From Phycisphaerae bacterium (GTDB lineage Bacteria > Planctomycetota > Phycisphaerae > Phycisphaerales > SM1A02), in contig NYVS01000153.1 in the NCBI GenBank assembly GCA_002684755.1, positions 5,613 through 11,957 of the forward strand: 6,345 nucleotides of DNA, read 5' to 3'. How positions within the stretch are numbered: the first letter of the stretch is position 1; every line of letters starts with the position of its first letter. Below the pieces are notes generated by a model. That model was given only the letters and a program-made list of their open reading frames with translations. It did not search any database and was not told where the DNA came from. Below, piece after piece: positions 1 through 6,086 of this stretch. The translations under genes and the position numbers were made by a program.

Positions 1-3000
1 ACCACGTTCGAGCCGGACTGCCGCCGGAGCAGGCCGGCGGTGGGATCCTTGATCGCGACGGCATCGCCGAGCCAGAGGGGGATCGCGGCGGGGCGCGACT
101 CGGGAACGGTCTCGATCGCCGCACGCAGCGGGGCGTTGGCGGGAAGCGACGCGGGGGCGTTGCCCTCGAAGACGATGCACGGCCGTCGGGTGTCGGCGGG
201 CCGGTCTTCGGCGAGTCGGGCGACCTGTTCGAGGTAGCCCTCCCGGATCTCGTCCGGAAGCCAGCAGACCTGGAACGGACTGTTCCCGTCCACGAGACCG
301 CCCTGGTCGTTGTAGATCGCTTCGCCCGGGCGGGCGAGCAGTCGGGCCGCGACGTTGTCGTCCGAGAGGATCATCATCGAGTCCTGCTCGTTGCACTGCA
401 GGGCGATCCGCACGCCCATCTGGCCCATGGTCGACCGGTGCAGGGAGAATGCGCCGCCGAGCGTCTGGGAACCCAGCAGCACGTGCATGCCGAAGGCCCG
501 GCCCTGCCGCACCAGACGGTCGAGCAGGGTGCCCGACTCCTGGCTCACGCGATCGTCGTCGACGAAGAGTTCCTGGAACTCGTCGATGACCAGCAGCACC
601 CGCGGCATCGGGACGTCCGGTCGCTTCGCCCGCCAGCCGGCGAGATCCTGCACGCCTTCGGCGCGATAGGCCTCGCCGCGATCCTTGAGTTCCTTGTCGA
701 GCCCCTGCAGGACCGAGAGGCCGAACTCGCGGTCGCTCTCCACCGCGACGGCGCGGGCGTGCGGAAGCTTGTGGGTCGCGTAGGTCTTGAACTCGACGCC
801 CTTCTTGAAGTCGACGAGATAGAACTCGACCTCGTCCGGCGAGTACCAGCAGGCGAGGTTGGTGATGAAGGCGTGGAGCAGCGTCGACTTGCCCGAACCG
901 GTCTTGCCCGCGACCAGGGCGTGCTGGGCGGTGCCGACGCCGAGTTCGATCGTCTGGAGCCTGGTCGCACCCGCCCGTCCGAGGGCCACCGAGACCTTCT
1001 TCTCCGTCGAGCCCGTCCAGAACTTCTCCCGGGGCGGGGCGATGGTCTCGAAGGGGACCTCGACCTTGCCGGCATCGAGGGCGGCGCGGCCGACGCGGTG
1101 GGCCATCTCGATGAGGAGATCGTCGGGCGGACCGGTCGCGGGTTCGAAGTCCAGGTCCTCGAGACCCTCCGCCTCGAACCGCATGCCGTTCCGGGTGGAG
1201 CGGATCGTGACCGTCTCGCGATCGATGTCGGCGACGTCGAACTTCTCCGGCACCTCGCCCCGTCGATCGCGGAGGATCAGGGTGAACACACCGCAGCGCG
1301 GTCCGCTCTGGAGGATGCTCGCGAGTCGTCGAGCGGATTCGTCGTTGAAGTTCGCGGGGAAGTCCGAGATGACGAGGAATCGATACGGCTCCGCGATCTC
1401 GCCCGCGGCGAGGTTGTACGCGTCGATCGATTCGAACTCGTTCCGCAGGTACTTCTGGATCACCGTCTCCATGTGTTCGGTGATGTCGGTGAGCTTCTGT
1501 TCGATCTGGCGCGGTTCGGTCCAGATGCGTTCGCCCACCAGGCCCGGCAGTTCGTCCTCGAGGTGCATGAAGCCCGCGAAGTTCTGGCCGAGGCCGACCG
1601 GATCGAGGATCGTGAAACGGGCCTTGCCCGGGGGCACCGTGGCGAGGATGCGGAGCATCGCGGCGCGGAGGAGTTCGAGCCCCTCGGTGCGGTGGTCGGG
1701 GTCGACGTCGATCTGCAGGCTCGCCCGGGAAGGAAGGGAGATCATCGACGGCAGATCGAAGGTGGTCGGATGATCGGTGGCGAGTCGGGGATCCGCCGGC
1801 GGCCCGCCTTCGACGGCGGTGCGATCGAACCGGAGCCGGCCCAGGGTGATCGCGGGCGGGGCGACGCCGGGGGGCGACCAGGTCTTCCAACCCGGGTCCG
1901 TGAAGTCGGGGAACCGGCCGGCGAGATCGTCGCGGATCTCGGTCAGTCGACCGACGTGCCGATCGAGGCCTTCGAACCAGCCGCGTTCGAGCGCGGTCCA
2001 GCGATCCTCGGCGGCGACCTTCAACGTCTCGACGGCGGCGCGATGACGATCGTGTTCGGCGGCCAGCGCGGCGGCGTGGGCTTCGACGGCGTCGCGCTCC
2101 ATCGCGTCGGCTTCGGATTCCGCGGTGGCCGTCGCGGTCTCCAGCGTCGCGTCCGCCTCGGCCTTCTGGATCGGCACGCGTCGCTCGAGTTCCGCGACGC
2201 GTTCCTTGGCCTTCGCGAGATTCTCCGCGATGATCGGCTGGTACTTCGCCTCGGCCTCCGCGGTCTCCCGGTCCCGGGTGGCGATCAGCCGGGCCTCGAG
2301 CCGGGCCATCTCCTCGCGGGCCTCGGTCTTCGATCGTTCGGTCGCCTTGCGCACCAGGGCCGAAGATCGGGCGAAGGGACGCCACGCCCGGACCACCGTC
2401 CGTCGGGCGAACACGTAGAGGATCGCGAGGACCGGCACGAAGGCGAGGAGTCCGTAGAGCCCGCCTTCGACGAGCGGTCCGCGTTCCGTCGCGCCGGTCG
2501 CGGCGGCGACGCCCACGCCCGCGCCGAAGAAGGCGGCGAGCGGCAGCACCATGATCGGGCCGCGAAAGAGGCGGGGCAACGCGAGCCGGCGGAACGTGTC
2601 CGTCGACTGGGCGGCGGCGCCGAGCTCGAGCTTCATCACGACCTGGGGCTTCGACTCGACCTCCCGAAGATCGGCGGCGTCGAGTTCGGCGGCCCGCGGC
2701 ACGGGCTGCTTGTAGCGGCGCGTCTCCCGCATCATTCTCGACTCGAGTTCCTCGAGCCGGGTGACGTCCTCGTCGATCTCCACCGCCCGTTCCTCGAACT
2801 CCCGTGCCGGCCGCTTCTCGTTCGCCTCGTACACCGTGTCGGCGAGCCAGACCGCCTCTTCGAGGGCCTCCTTCGCCTTGCGTTCGTTCTCGTGGGCCTT
2901 GCGTCGGATCCGCACCGACATCGCCTCGGCCTCCTGATCGATCTCGAGATGTCGTTCCTCGTGGGTCCGCCGTGCGGACGCGATGCCTTCGGTCCGGCGG

Positions 3001-3233
3001 CGACGGGCGGCATCGACGGCGTCGGTCCGCGTCGTCTCGACGGTCTCGAGCGCCTCGGCGTGGTCCCGGTCCTCGGTCTTCGCGTCCCGGGCGGCATCCG
3101 CGGTCGCGGCGAGGCTCTCCGCCGCGCTGTCGCGGGTGAGCTCGTCGAGGCGACGTCGCGACGAACCGAGGTCTCCCAGAAGATCGGGAGGTCCGGTCGC
3201 GGGGATGTCGGCATCGGCCTTGAGATCACTCAT
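1..3233 (-). CDS. FtsK/SpoIIIE-type ATPase, EccC/EssC-like membrane motor (3' end outside window)
   Basis: Read from ATG at 3233, the frame stays open to the window edge, giving 1077 codons without a stop. Seen: helical, E/K/R/A-rich stretches at about residues 20-200 and 280-430 (probable coiled coils) flank two hydrophobic segments (about 225-245 and 257-275). A Walker A motif GKTGSGKST lies at 776-784 (Lys782), Walker B LLVIDE ends at Asp884-Glu885, and an SQT sensor-like strand includes Gln923. Residues about 495-690 look like another ATPase fold (ILDP at 544, VISDFP with Asp624) but show no P-loop. The visible end (IKDPT, then RRQSGSNV) resembles the start of a further FtsK-type domain. 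Family knowledge: membrane-anchored multi-domain ATPases of this kind drive WXG100 export in type VII secretion. The start is the first ATG after the upstream stop; GGAG lies 11 nt before it, a weak ribosome site. Inferred role: motor of a type VII-like system. Chromosome-translocating FtsK is less likely, given the coiled coils, multiple ATPase domains and neighbours. Confidence 0.9.
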   Translation of the reverse strand, partial: MSDLKADADIPATGPPDLLGDLGSSRRRLDELTRDSAAESLAATADAARDAKTEDRDHAEALETVETTRTDAVDAARRRRTEGIASARRTHEERHLEIDQEAEAMSVRIRRKAHENERKAKEALEEAVWLADTVYEANEKRPAREFEERAVEIDEDVTRLEELESRMMRETRRYKQPVPRAAELDAADLREVESKPQVVMKLELGAAAQSTDTFRRLALPRLFRGPIMVLPLAAFFGAGVGVAAATGATERGPLVEGGLYGLLAFVPVLAILYVFARRTVVRAWRPFARSSALVRKATERSKTEAREEMARLEARLIATRDRETAEAEAKYQPIIAENLAKAKERVAELERRVPIQKAEADATLETATATAESEADAMERDAVEAHAAALAAEHDRHRAAVETLKVAAEDRWTALERGWFEGLDRHVGRLTEIRDDLAGRFPDFTDPGWKTWSPPGVAPPAITLGRLRFDRTAVEGGPPADPRLATDHPTTFDLPSMISLPSRASLQIDVDPDHRTEGLELLRAAMLRILATVPPGKARFTILDPVGLGQNFAGFMHLEDELPGLVGERIWTEPRQIEQKLTDITEHMETVIQKYLRNEFESIDAYNLAAGEIAEPYRFLVISDFPANFNDESARRLASILQSGPRCGVFTLILRDRRGEVPEKFDVADIDRETVTIRSTRNGMRFEAEGLEDLDFEPATGPPDDLLIEMAHRVGRAALDAGKVEVPFETIAPPREKFWTGSTEKKVSVALGRAGATRLQTIELGVGTAQHALVAGKTGSGKSTLLHAFITNLACWYSPDEVEFYLVDFKKGVEFKTYATHKLPHARAVAVESDREFGLSVLQGLDKELKDRGEAYRAEGVQDLAGWRAKRPDVPMPRVLLVIDEFQELFVDDDRVSQESGTLLDRLVRQGRAFGMHVLLGSQTLGGAFSLHRSTMGQMGVRIALQCNEQDSMMILSDDNVAARLLARPGEAIYNDQGGLVDGNSPFQVCWLPDEIREGYLEQVARLAEDRPADTRRPCIVFEGNAPASLPANAPLRAAIETVPESRPAAIPLWLGDAVAIKDPTAGLLRRQSGSNV

Positions 3234-3236
3234 CGA

Positions 3237-3455
3237 TCAATCGTCTCCACAGTCTCGTCGTGCCTTGGCGAGTTCGCCTTCGAGGTGTTCCATCGCGGTC
3301 GCCGCGGACTTGATCCGCCGGTCGAGGGGGCGGAGTCGACGTTCCTCGAAGGCCCGGCTCACCGGGTCCCGCCAGACCTCGTTGACCTGCATCCACGCGA
3401 CCATCAGGTCCTTGTACTCGCTCTGGATCCGACGCCGGGCGCTGGTGACGCTCAT
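3237..3455 (-). CDS. 72-aa WXG-like helical hairpin protein, function unknown
   Basis: A short, charged, almost wholly helical protein with no signal peptide or membrane segment. Residues 5-26 and 31-68 look like two helices joined around Trp28-Arg29-Asp30. The motif W-R-D-x5-F-E-E (28-38) is identical in spacing to that of the WXG100-like protein at the head of the cluster (its 43-53), and W to aromatic at +8 also matches ESAT-6. It may therefore be a second, shortened WXG100-type protein; at 72 aa it is below the usual ~100 aa, mainly through a short first helix. The start is supported by GGAGG 7 nt upstream. The ATG overlaps the stop of the preceding gene (ATGA), implying translational coupling. 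Its own stop is one codon before the ATPase start, in the same frame. Its reality rests on this packing and the ribosome site; its function is inferred from the motif and neighbours. Confidence 0.8.
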   Translation of the reverse strand: MSVTSARRRIQSEYKDLMVAWMQVNEVWRDPVSRAFEERRLRPLDRRIKSAATAMEHLEGELAKARRDCGDD

Positions 3456-4108
3456 GCCGATTCCTCCCCTTCATCCCGTTCGTGCCGTTCGTCGAGCGTT
3501 TCCGGTCGCGTTGGCGTCGCTCGCTCATCCGCATCCGGCCCGCGGTCGGTTCCGGCCCGCCGCATCGACGGGGTGGCGTCCACCGGCTCGTCGGGGGTGA
3601 GGAGTTTCTGGAGATCCGGTGGCGCGAGCGCGAGGTAGGACTCGAGATTCTCGGTCATCTTCTTCAGGAGTCCGATCGCATGGGGGAGATCGTGATCCAC
3701 CGCCACGCCGAACCCGGACATCGCCGACTTGAAGTTGATCCGCTCCTGCTCGAGGCGCCGAAGCCAGGCCTTCGTCGCGTGGAGCTTGGCCTGTGCCTCC
3801 TCGAGTCGTCGATTGGCCCGCTGCAGGGCGACCTTCTCGTCGACGACGCTCGCCCGTCCGTCCTTCGCGCCGGACTGGGTCTGCTTGCGGTAGAGATCGC
3901 TCTTCGCCCGGGTGACCAGCTCCTGTCGCTTCCGGATCTGTCGCGTCCAGTGGGGGACCCGGTCCCGCTCGAGCCAGATCAGATTGCGGTCGAGGTCGCT
4001 GTCGGCCTCCGACACGGAGATTCGTCCCGCGTCGACGAACTCGACGAGCGCGACGCGAAAGCGGTCGATGGCGTCGATGGACCTGACATCCGCGCTCTCG
4101 CTGCTCAT
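3452..4108 (-). CDS. 218-aa coiled-coil protein of a WXG/FtsK cluster, function unknown
   Basis: I do not recognise a named family with certainty. Residues 8-30 form a predicted helix. Residues about 45-80 and 88-128 are rich in R/K/E/Q/A with heptad-like leucines and alanines, indicating a long coiled coil or helical bundle. A further helix at about 138-161 ends in the run ENLESYLAL. The final 50 residues (168-218) are proline-, acid- and arginine-rich and probably disordered. There is no signal peptide or membrane segment, so a cytoplasmic location is likely. Tryptophans stand at 45, 54 and 115. From memory it resembles planctomycete hypothetical proteins encoded beside WXG and FtsK genes; this is unverified. 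It starts 31 nt after the WXG100-like gene with only a weak AGAGA-type ribosome site and overlaps the next gene by 4 nt. A role as adaptor or chaperone between small substrates and the ATPase is inference from position only. Confidence 0.85.
   Translation of the reverse strand: MSSESADVRSIDAIDRFRVALVEFVDAGRISVSEADSDLDRNLIWLERDRVPHWTRQIRKRQELVTRAKSDLYRKQTQSGAKDGRASVVDEKVALQRANRRLEEAQAKLHATKAWLRRLEQERINFKSAMSGFGVAVDHDLPHAIGLLKKMTENLESYLALAPPDLQKLLTPDEPVDATPSMRRAGTDRGPDADERATPTRPETLDERHERDEGEESA
3463..3467 (-). promoter_or_regulatory. Shine-Dalgarno site of the 72-aa gene
   Basis: The minus strand reads GGGGAGGAA around this core, with GGAGG ending 7 nt before the ATG at 3455. It lies inside the 3' end of the 218-aa gene and supports independent, coupled initiation of a gene small enough to be missed otherwise. 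Confidence 0.65.
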
Positions 4109-4139
4109 GGGTCGATCTCTTGGGCGGGGTGGTCGCCGG

Positions 4140-4412
4140 TCATCGCTGCTGGAGGTAGTCCTCGATCCGCTGGGCCTTCCGGAGCAGGAACGGGATGTGG
4201 ACGTCGGAGGACTTCACGAAGCGGTGAAGCGTCTTGACGGTGGCATCGAACTCCTCCTCGAACTTCGCCTGTTCCTGATCCCGCCAACTCTGCGAAAGCG
4301 TGCCCATGCGTGCCTGCATGGTCTGCATGTTCGCCTGCAGTTCGTTGGTGAATCGCTTGAGATCGTTGGCGAATCGGCGGAGTTCGGCCGGATCGGCGAC
4401 GGCCTTGGCCAT
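4140..4412 (-). CDS. WXG100-like protein, candidate type VII secretion substrate or partner
   Basis: A 90-aa protein, close to the ~100 aa usual for WXG100 proteins. It is two long amphipathic helices (about 7-40 and 46-88) with a central turn at Ser42-Trp43-Arg44-Asp45, so the motif reads WRD rather than W-x-G. Phe51 sits at +8 from the Trp, as does the aromatic in ESAT-6. It has no signal peptide, cysteine or membrane segment. A canonical C-terminal YxxxD/E export signal is missing: Tyr86 is followed by LQQR and the end of the protein. WXG100 proteins form helical-hairpin dimers exported by EccC/EssC-type ATPases, and such an ATPase lies three genes downstream. The frame stays open upstream to 4541, but AGAGGAG 7 nt before the ATG at 4412 fixes this start, and a longer form would enter the divergent dehydrogenase gene. 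It is the first gene of the cluster. It could instead be a structural subunit that is not secreted. Confidence 0.88.
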   Translation of the reverse strand: MAKAVADPAELRRFANDLKRFTNELQANMQTMQARMGTLSQSWRDQEQAKFEEEFDATVKTLHRFVKSSDVHIPFLLRKAQRIEDYLQQR

Positions 4413-4419
4413 GGTGCGT

Positions 4420-4426
4420 CTCCTCT
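4420..4426 (-). promoter_or_regulatory. Shine-Dalgarno site of the WXG100-like gene
   Basis: The minus strand reads AGAGGAG, 7 nt before the ATG at 4412. It decides the start: the open frame extends 129 nt further upstream, but that extension has arginine- and proline-rich, non-WXG sequence and overlaps the divergent gene. Confidence 0.75.
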
Positions 4427-4447
4427 GGGGGATCGTTCGGTCAGACG

Positions 4448-4453
4448 AGTGTA
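4448..4453 (-). promoter_or_regulatory. Possible -10 element for the WXG/FtsK cluster
   Basis: The minus strand reads TACACT, four of six matches to TATAAT, 35 nt before the WXG100-like start. It would give a leader of about 28 nt containing the ribosome site. No convincing -35 box is seen 16-18 nt upstream, so this is a weak candidate. In the same 115-bp divergent gap (4413-4527) I see no clear plus-strand promoter for the dehydrogenase; the only other structure is an 8-bp palindrome GGGTACCC at 4467-4474. Confidence 0.25.
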
Positions 4454-4514
4454 GCGGGATGATCGCGGGTACCCTCCCGAAGGCGGTCGCTCCGCGGGGA
4501 GCCCGCCGGATTCC

Positions 4515-4520
4515 GGAGGA
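4515..4520 (+). promoter_or_regulatory. Shine-Dalgarno site of the aldehyde dehydrogenase gene
   Basis: GGAGGA lies 7 nt before the ATG at 4528. It fixes that start against the far-upstream ATG at 4300 in the same open frame, which lies inside the divergent WXG100-like gene and adds 76 residues with no counterpart in the family. Confidence 0.8.
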
Positions 4521-4527
4521 TCGACCG

Positions 4528-5958
4528 ATGCGGCAAGCCAACCTGATCGATGGAAAATGGGTCGAGGCGGATTCGGGTCGGACGTTCGAGGTCCTGGATC
4601 CGGCGACCGATGCACGGGTGGGGAGCGTTCCCGTGATGGGGGCCGCGGAGACCCGTCGCGCGGTCGACGCGGCGGCCGAGGCGTTCCCGGCGTGGGCCGC
4701 CCGGCCGGTCGAGGCGCGGGCGGCGACGCTGCTCGACCTCTCGGCCCGGATGGCCGCGAAGCGGGCCGGACTGGCGGCGCTGATGACCGCGGAGCAGGGG
4801 AAGCCGCTCGCCGAGGCGGAGGCGGAGGTGGACTACGCCCGGAGCTTCTTCGAGGTCGCGGCGGACGCGGTCCACACGCTCGAGGACGAGCACCCCGAGG
4901 TGCCCGGCAAGTCCATCCGCGTCCACCGGCGACCGGTCGGCGTCGCGGTCGCCATCACGCCGTGGAACTTCCCGCTCGCGATGCTCGCGAAGAAGGTCGC
5001 GCCGGCCCTCGCGGTCGGCTGCACGCAGATCGTGAAGCCCGCCGAACAGACGCCGCTGTCCGCCATCGCGTTCGCGGAGATCGCGGTCGAGGCCGGGGTG
5101 CCTGCGGGCGTGCTCAACCTGCTCACGGGGGCGCCGGCGCCGATCGCCGAGACCCTGCTGGAGGATCCCCGGGTTCGGAAACTGTCCTTCACCGGGAGCA
5201 CGGAGGTCGGTCGCCTCCTGATGCGGGGCGGGGCGACGAACCTGCTCCGACTCTCGCTCGAGCTCGGGGGCCATGCCCCGATGCTGATCTTCGAGGATGC
5301 CGACATCGAGTCGGCGGTCCGGATCGCGATGGCCGCGAAGTATCGAAACGGCGGCCAGACCTGCATCTGTCCGAATCGATTCCTGGTCCACGCATCGATC
5401 CACGATGCGTTCGTGGCCGCGCTGGCGGAGGCCTCCGCGGCCCTCGTCTCCGGCATCGGGACGCAGCCGGGCGTGGCGCTCGGGCCCATGATCGACGATG
5501 CCGCGATCGAGAAGGTCGAGGCGCACGTCACGGATGCGCTCCGGCGCGGCGCGACGGTGGTCACAGGCGGCGGTCGTCGGAAGGTCGAGGGGGCGGCGGA
5601 CCGCTTCCACGAACCGACGGTCCTCACCGGCTGCACCGTTGAAATGAAGTGCTGGCGGGAGGAGACCTTCGGTCCGGTCTGCCCGGTGCGGGCCTTTCGG
5701 GACGACGACGAGGCCATCGCCCTCGCGAACGACTCGGAGTACGGGCTCGCCGCCTACGCGATCACCTCGAATCCACGGCGAATCGAACGCCTCGGGCTCG
5801 AACTTCGGACCGGCGTCGTCGGCATCAACGATCCGGGGCCCGCGGTGGCCGCGGTCCCGTTCGGAGGCGTCCGTCATTCCGGATTCGGTCGCGAGGGTGG
5901 CCGCTGGGGACTGGAGGAGTACCTGGAGATCGTGACCGTCTCGCAGGCCGACGGCTGA
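4528..5958 (+). CDS. gabD: NAD(P)-dependent aldehyde dehydrogenase, succinate-semialdehyde dehydrogenase type
   Basis: A 476-aa soluble enzyme, near the usual 480. It should oxidise an aldehyde (succinate semialdehyde, glutarate semialdehyde or similar) to the acid with NAD(P)+ in the cytoplasm; with succinate semialdehyde this is the last step of the GABA shunt. Family hallmarks are complete: PWNFP with Asn147 (oxyanion site), Lys170 in IVKPAEQTP, the GSTEVG nucleotide-fold motif (223-228), the general base Glu245 in LELGGHAP, the nucleophile Cys279 in GGQTCIC, Glu379 in EETFGP, and C-terminal PFGGVRHSGFGREGG. Arg273, six residues before the nucleophile, matches a substrate-carboxylate arginine of SSADH. 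Cys281 matches the second cysteine of the CxC redox switch described for human SSADH. The other substrate-binding arginine (MITRK in E. coli GabD) reads MLAKK here (Lys155), and the C-terminal substrate loop differs (GINDPGPAVAAV), so exact substrate is uncertain. It is a single gene, divergent from the WXG cluster, with no partner gene visible. Confidence 0.93.
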   Translation: MRQANLIDGKWVEADSGRTFEVLDPATDARVGSVPVMGAAETRRAVDAAAEAFPAWAARPVEARAATLLDLSARMAAKRAGLAALMTAEQGKPLAEAEAEVDYARSFFEVAADAVHTLEDEHPEVPGKSIRVHRRPVGVAVAITPWNFPLAMLAKKVAPALAVGCTQIVKPAEQTPLSAIAFAEIAVEAGVPAGVLNLLTGAPAPIAETLLEDPRVRKLSFTGSTEVGRLLMRGGATNLLRLSLELGGHAPMLIFEDADIESAVRIAMAAKYRNGGQTCICPNRFLVHASIHDAFVAALAEASAALVSGIGTQPGVALGPMIDDAAIEKVEAHVTDALRRGATVVTGGGRRKVEGAADRFHEPTVLTGCTVEMKCWREETFGPVCPVRAFRDDDEAIALANDSEYGLAAYAITSNPRRIERLGLELRTGVVGINDPGPAVAAVPFGGVRHSGFGREGGRWGLEEYLEIVTVSQADG

Positions 5959-5994
5959 ACGTCCTTCGTGAGGAATCTCGACCACGGAACGACG

Positions 5995-6025
5995 CGAGGC
6001 CGCGAGCGGTTCGCTCGCGGCCTCG
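5995..6025. terminator. Bidirectional terminator-like hairpin between convergent genes
   Basis: A perfect 14-bp inverted repeat (5995-6008 with 6012-6025) and a 3-nt loop form a very GC-rich stem. It lies 36 nt after the dehydrogenase stop and 61 nt after the sigma factor stop, in the 128-bp gap between two converging genes. Neither side has a proper T tract (only GTTTC at 6031 on the plus strand), so it is not a textbook intrinsic terminator. It may still stop or protect the 3' ends of both transcripts. Nothing else is seen in the gap. Confidence 0.6.
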
Positions 6026-6086
6026 TCGCCGTTTCATCCGGTGACCGGGTCGTCCCGATCATCCGATCGTCAGACCACCGGTTCGA

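Noticed and set aside
438..3638. A 1066-aa open frame on the plus strand
   Set aside because: It lies opposite the ATPase gene, the 72-aa gene and part of the 218-aa gene, crosses their boundaries, and has a biased D/E/R/G/H/L composition with no recognisable domain. The minus strand carries FtsK motifs and ribosome sites. It is an antisense shadow of GC-rich codon usage.
4467..4474. The palindrome GGGTACCC in the divergent gap as an operator
   Set aside because: Eight bases is short for an operator and expected by chance in GC-rich DNA. No second copy or flanking symmetry was seen.
4300..4527. An N-terminal extension of the dehydrogenase from the ATG at 4300
   Set aside because: It overlaps the divergent WXG100-like gene and has no family counterpart. 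GGAGGA 7 nt before the ATG at 4528 marks the true start.
4413..4541. An N-terminal extension of the WXG100-like protein to 4541
   Set aside because: The added residues are arginine- and proline-rich and do not fit the helical hairpin. A strong ribosome site stands directly before the ATG at 4412.
4441..5985. A 514-aa open frame on the minus strand
   Set aside because: It is antisense to the aldehyde dehydrogenase, whose catalytic motifs are complete. The translation is low-complexity R/D/G/H-rich, as expected for a shadow.
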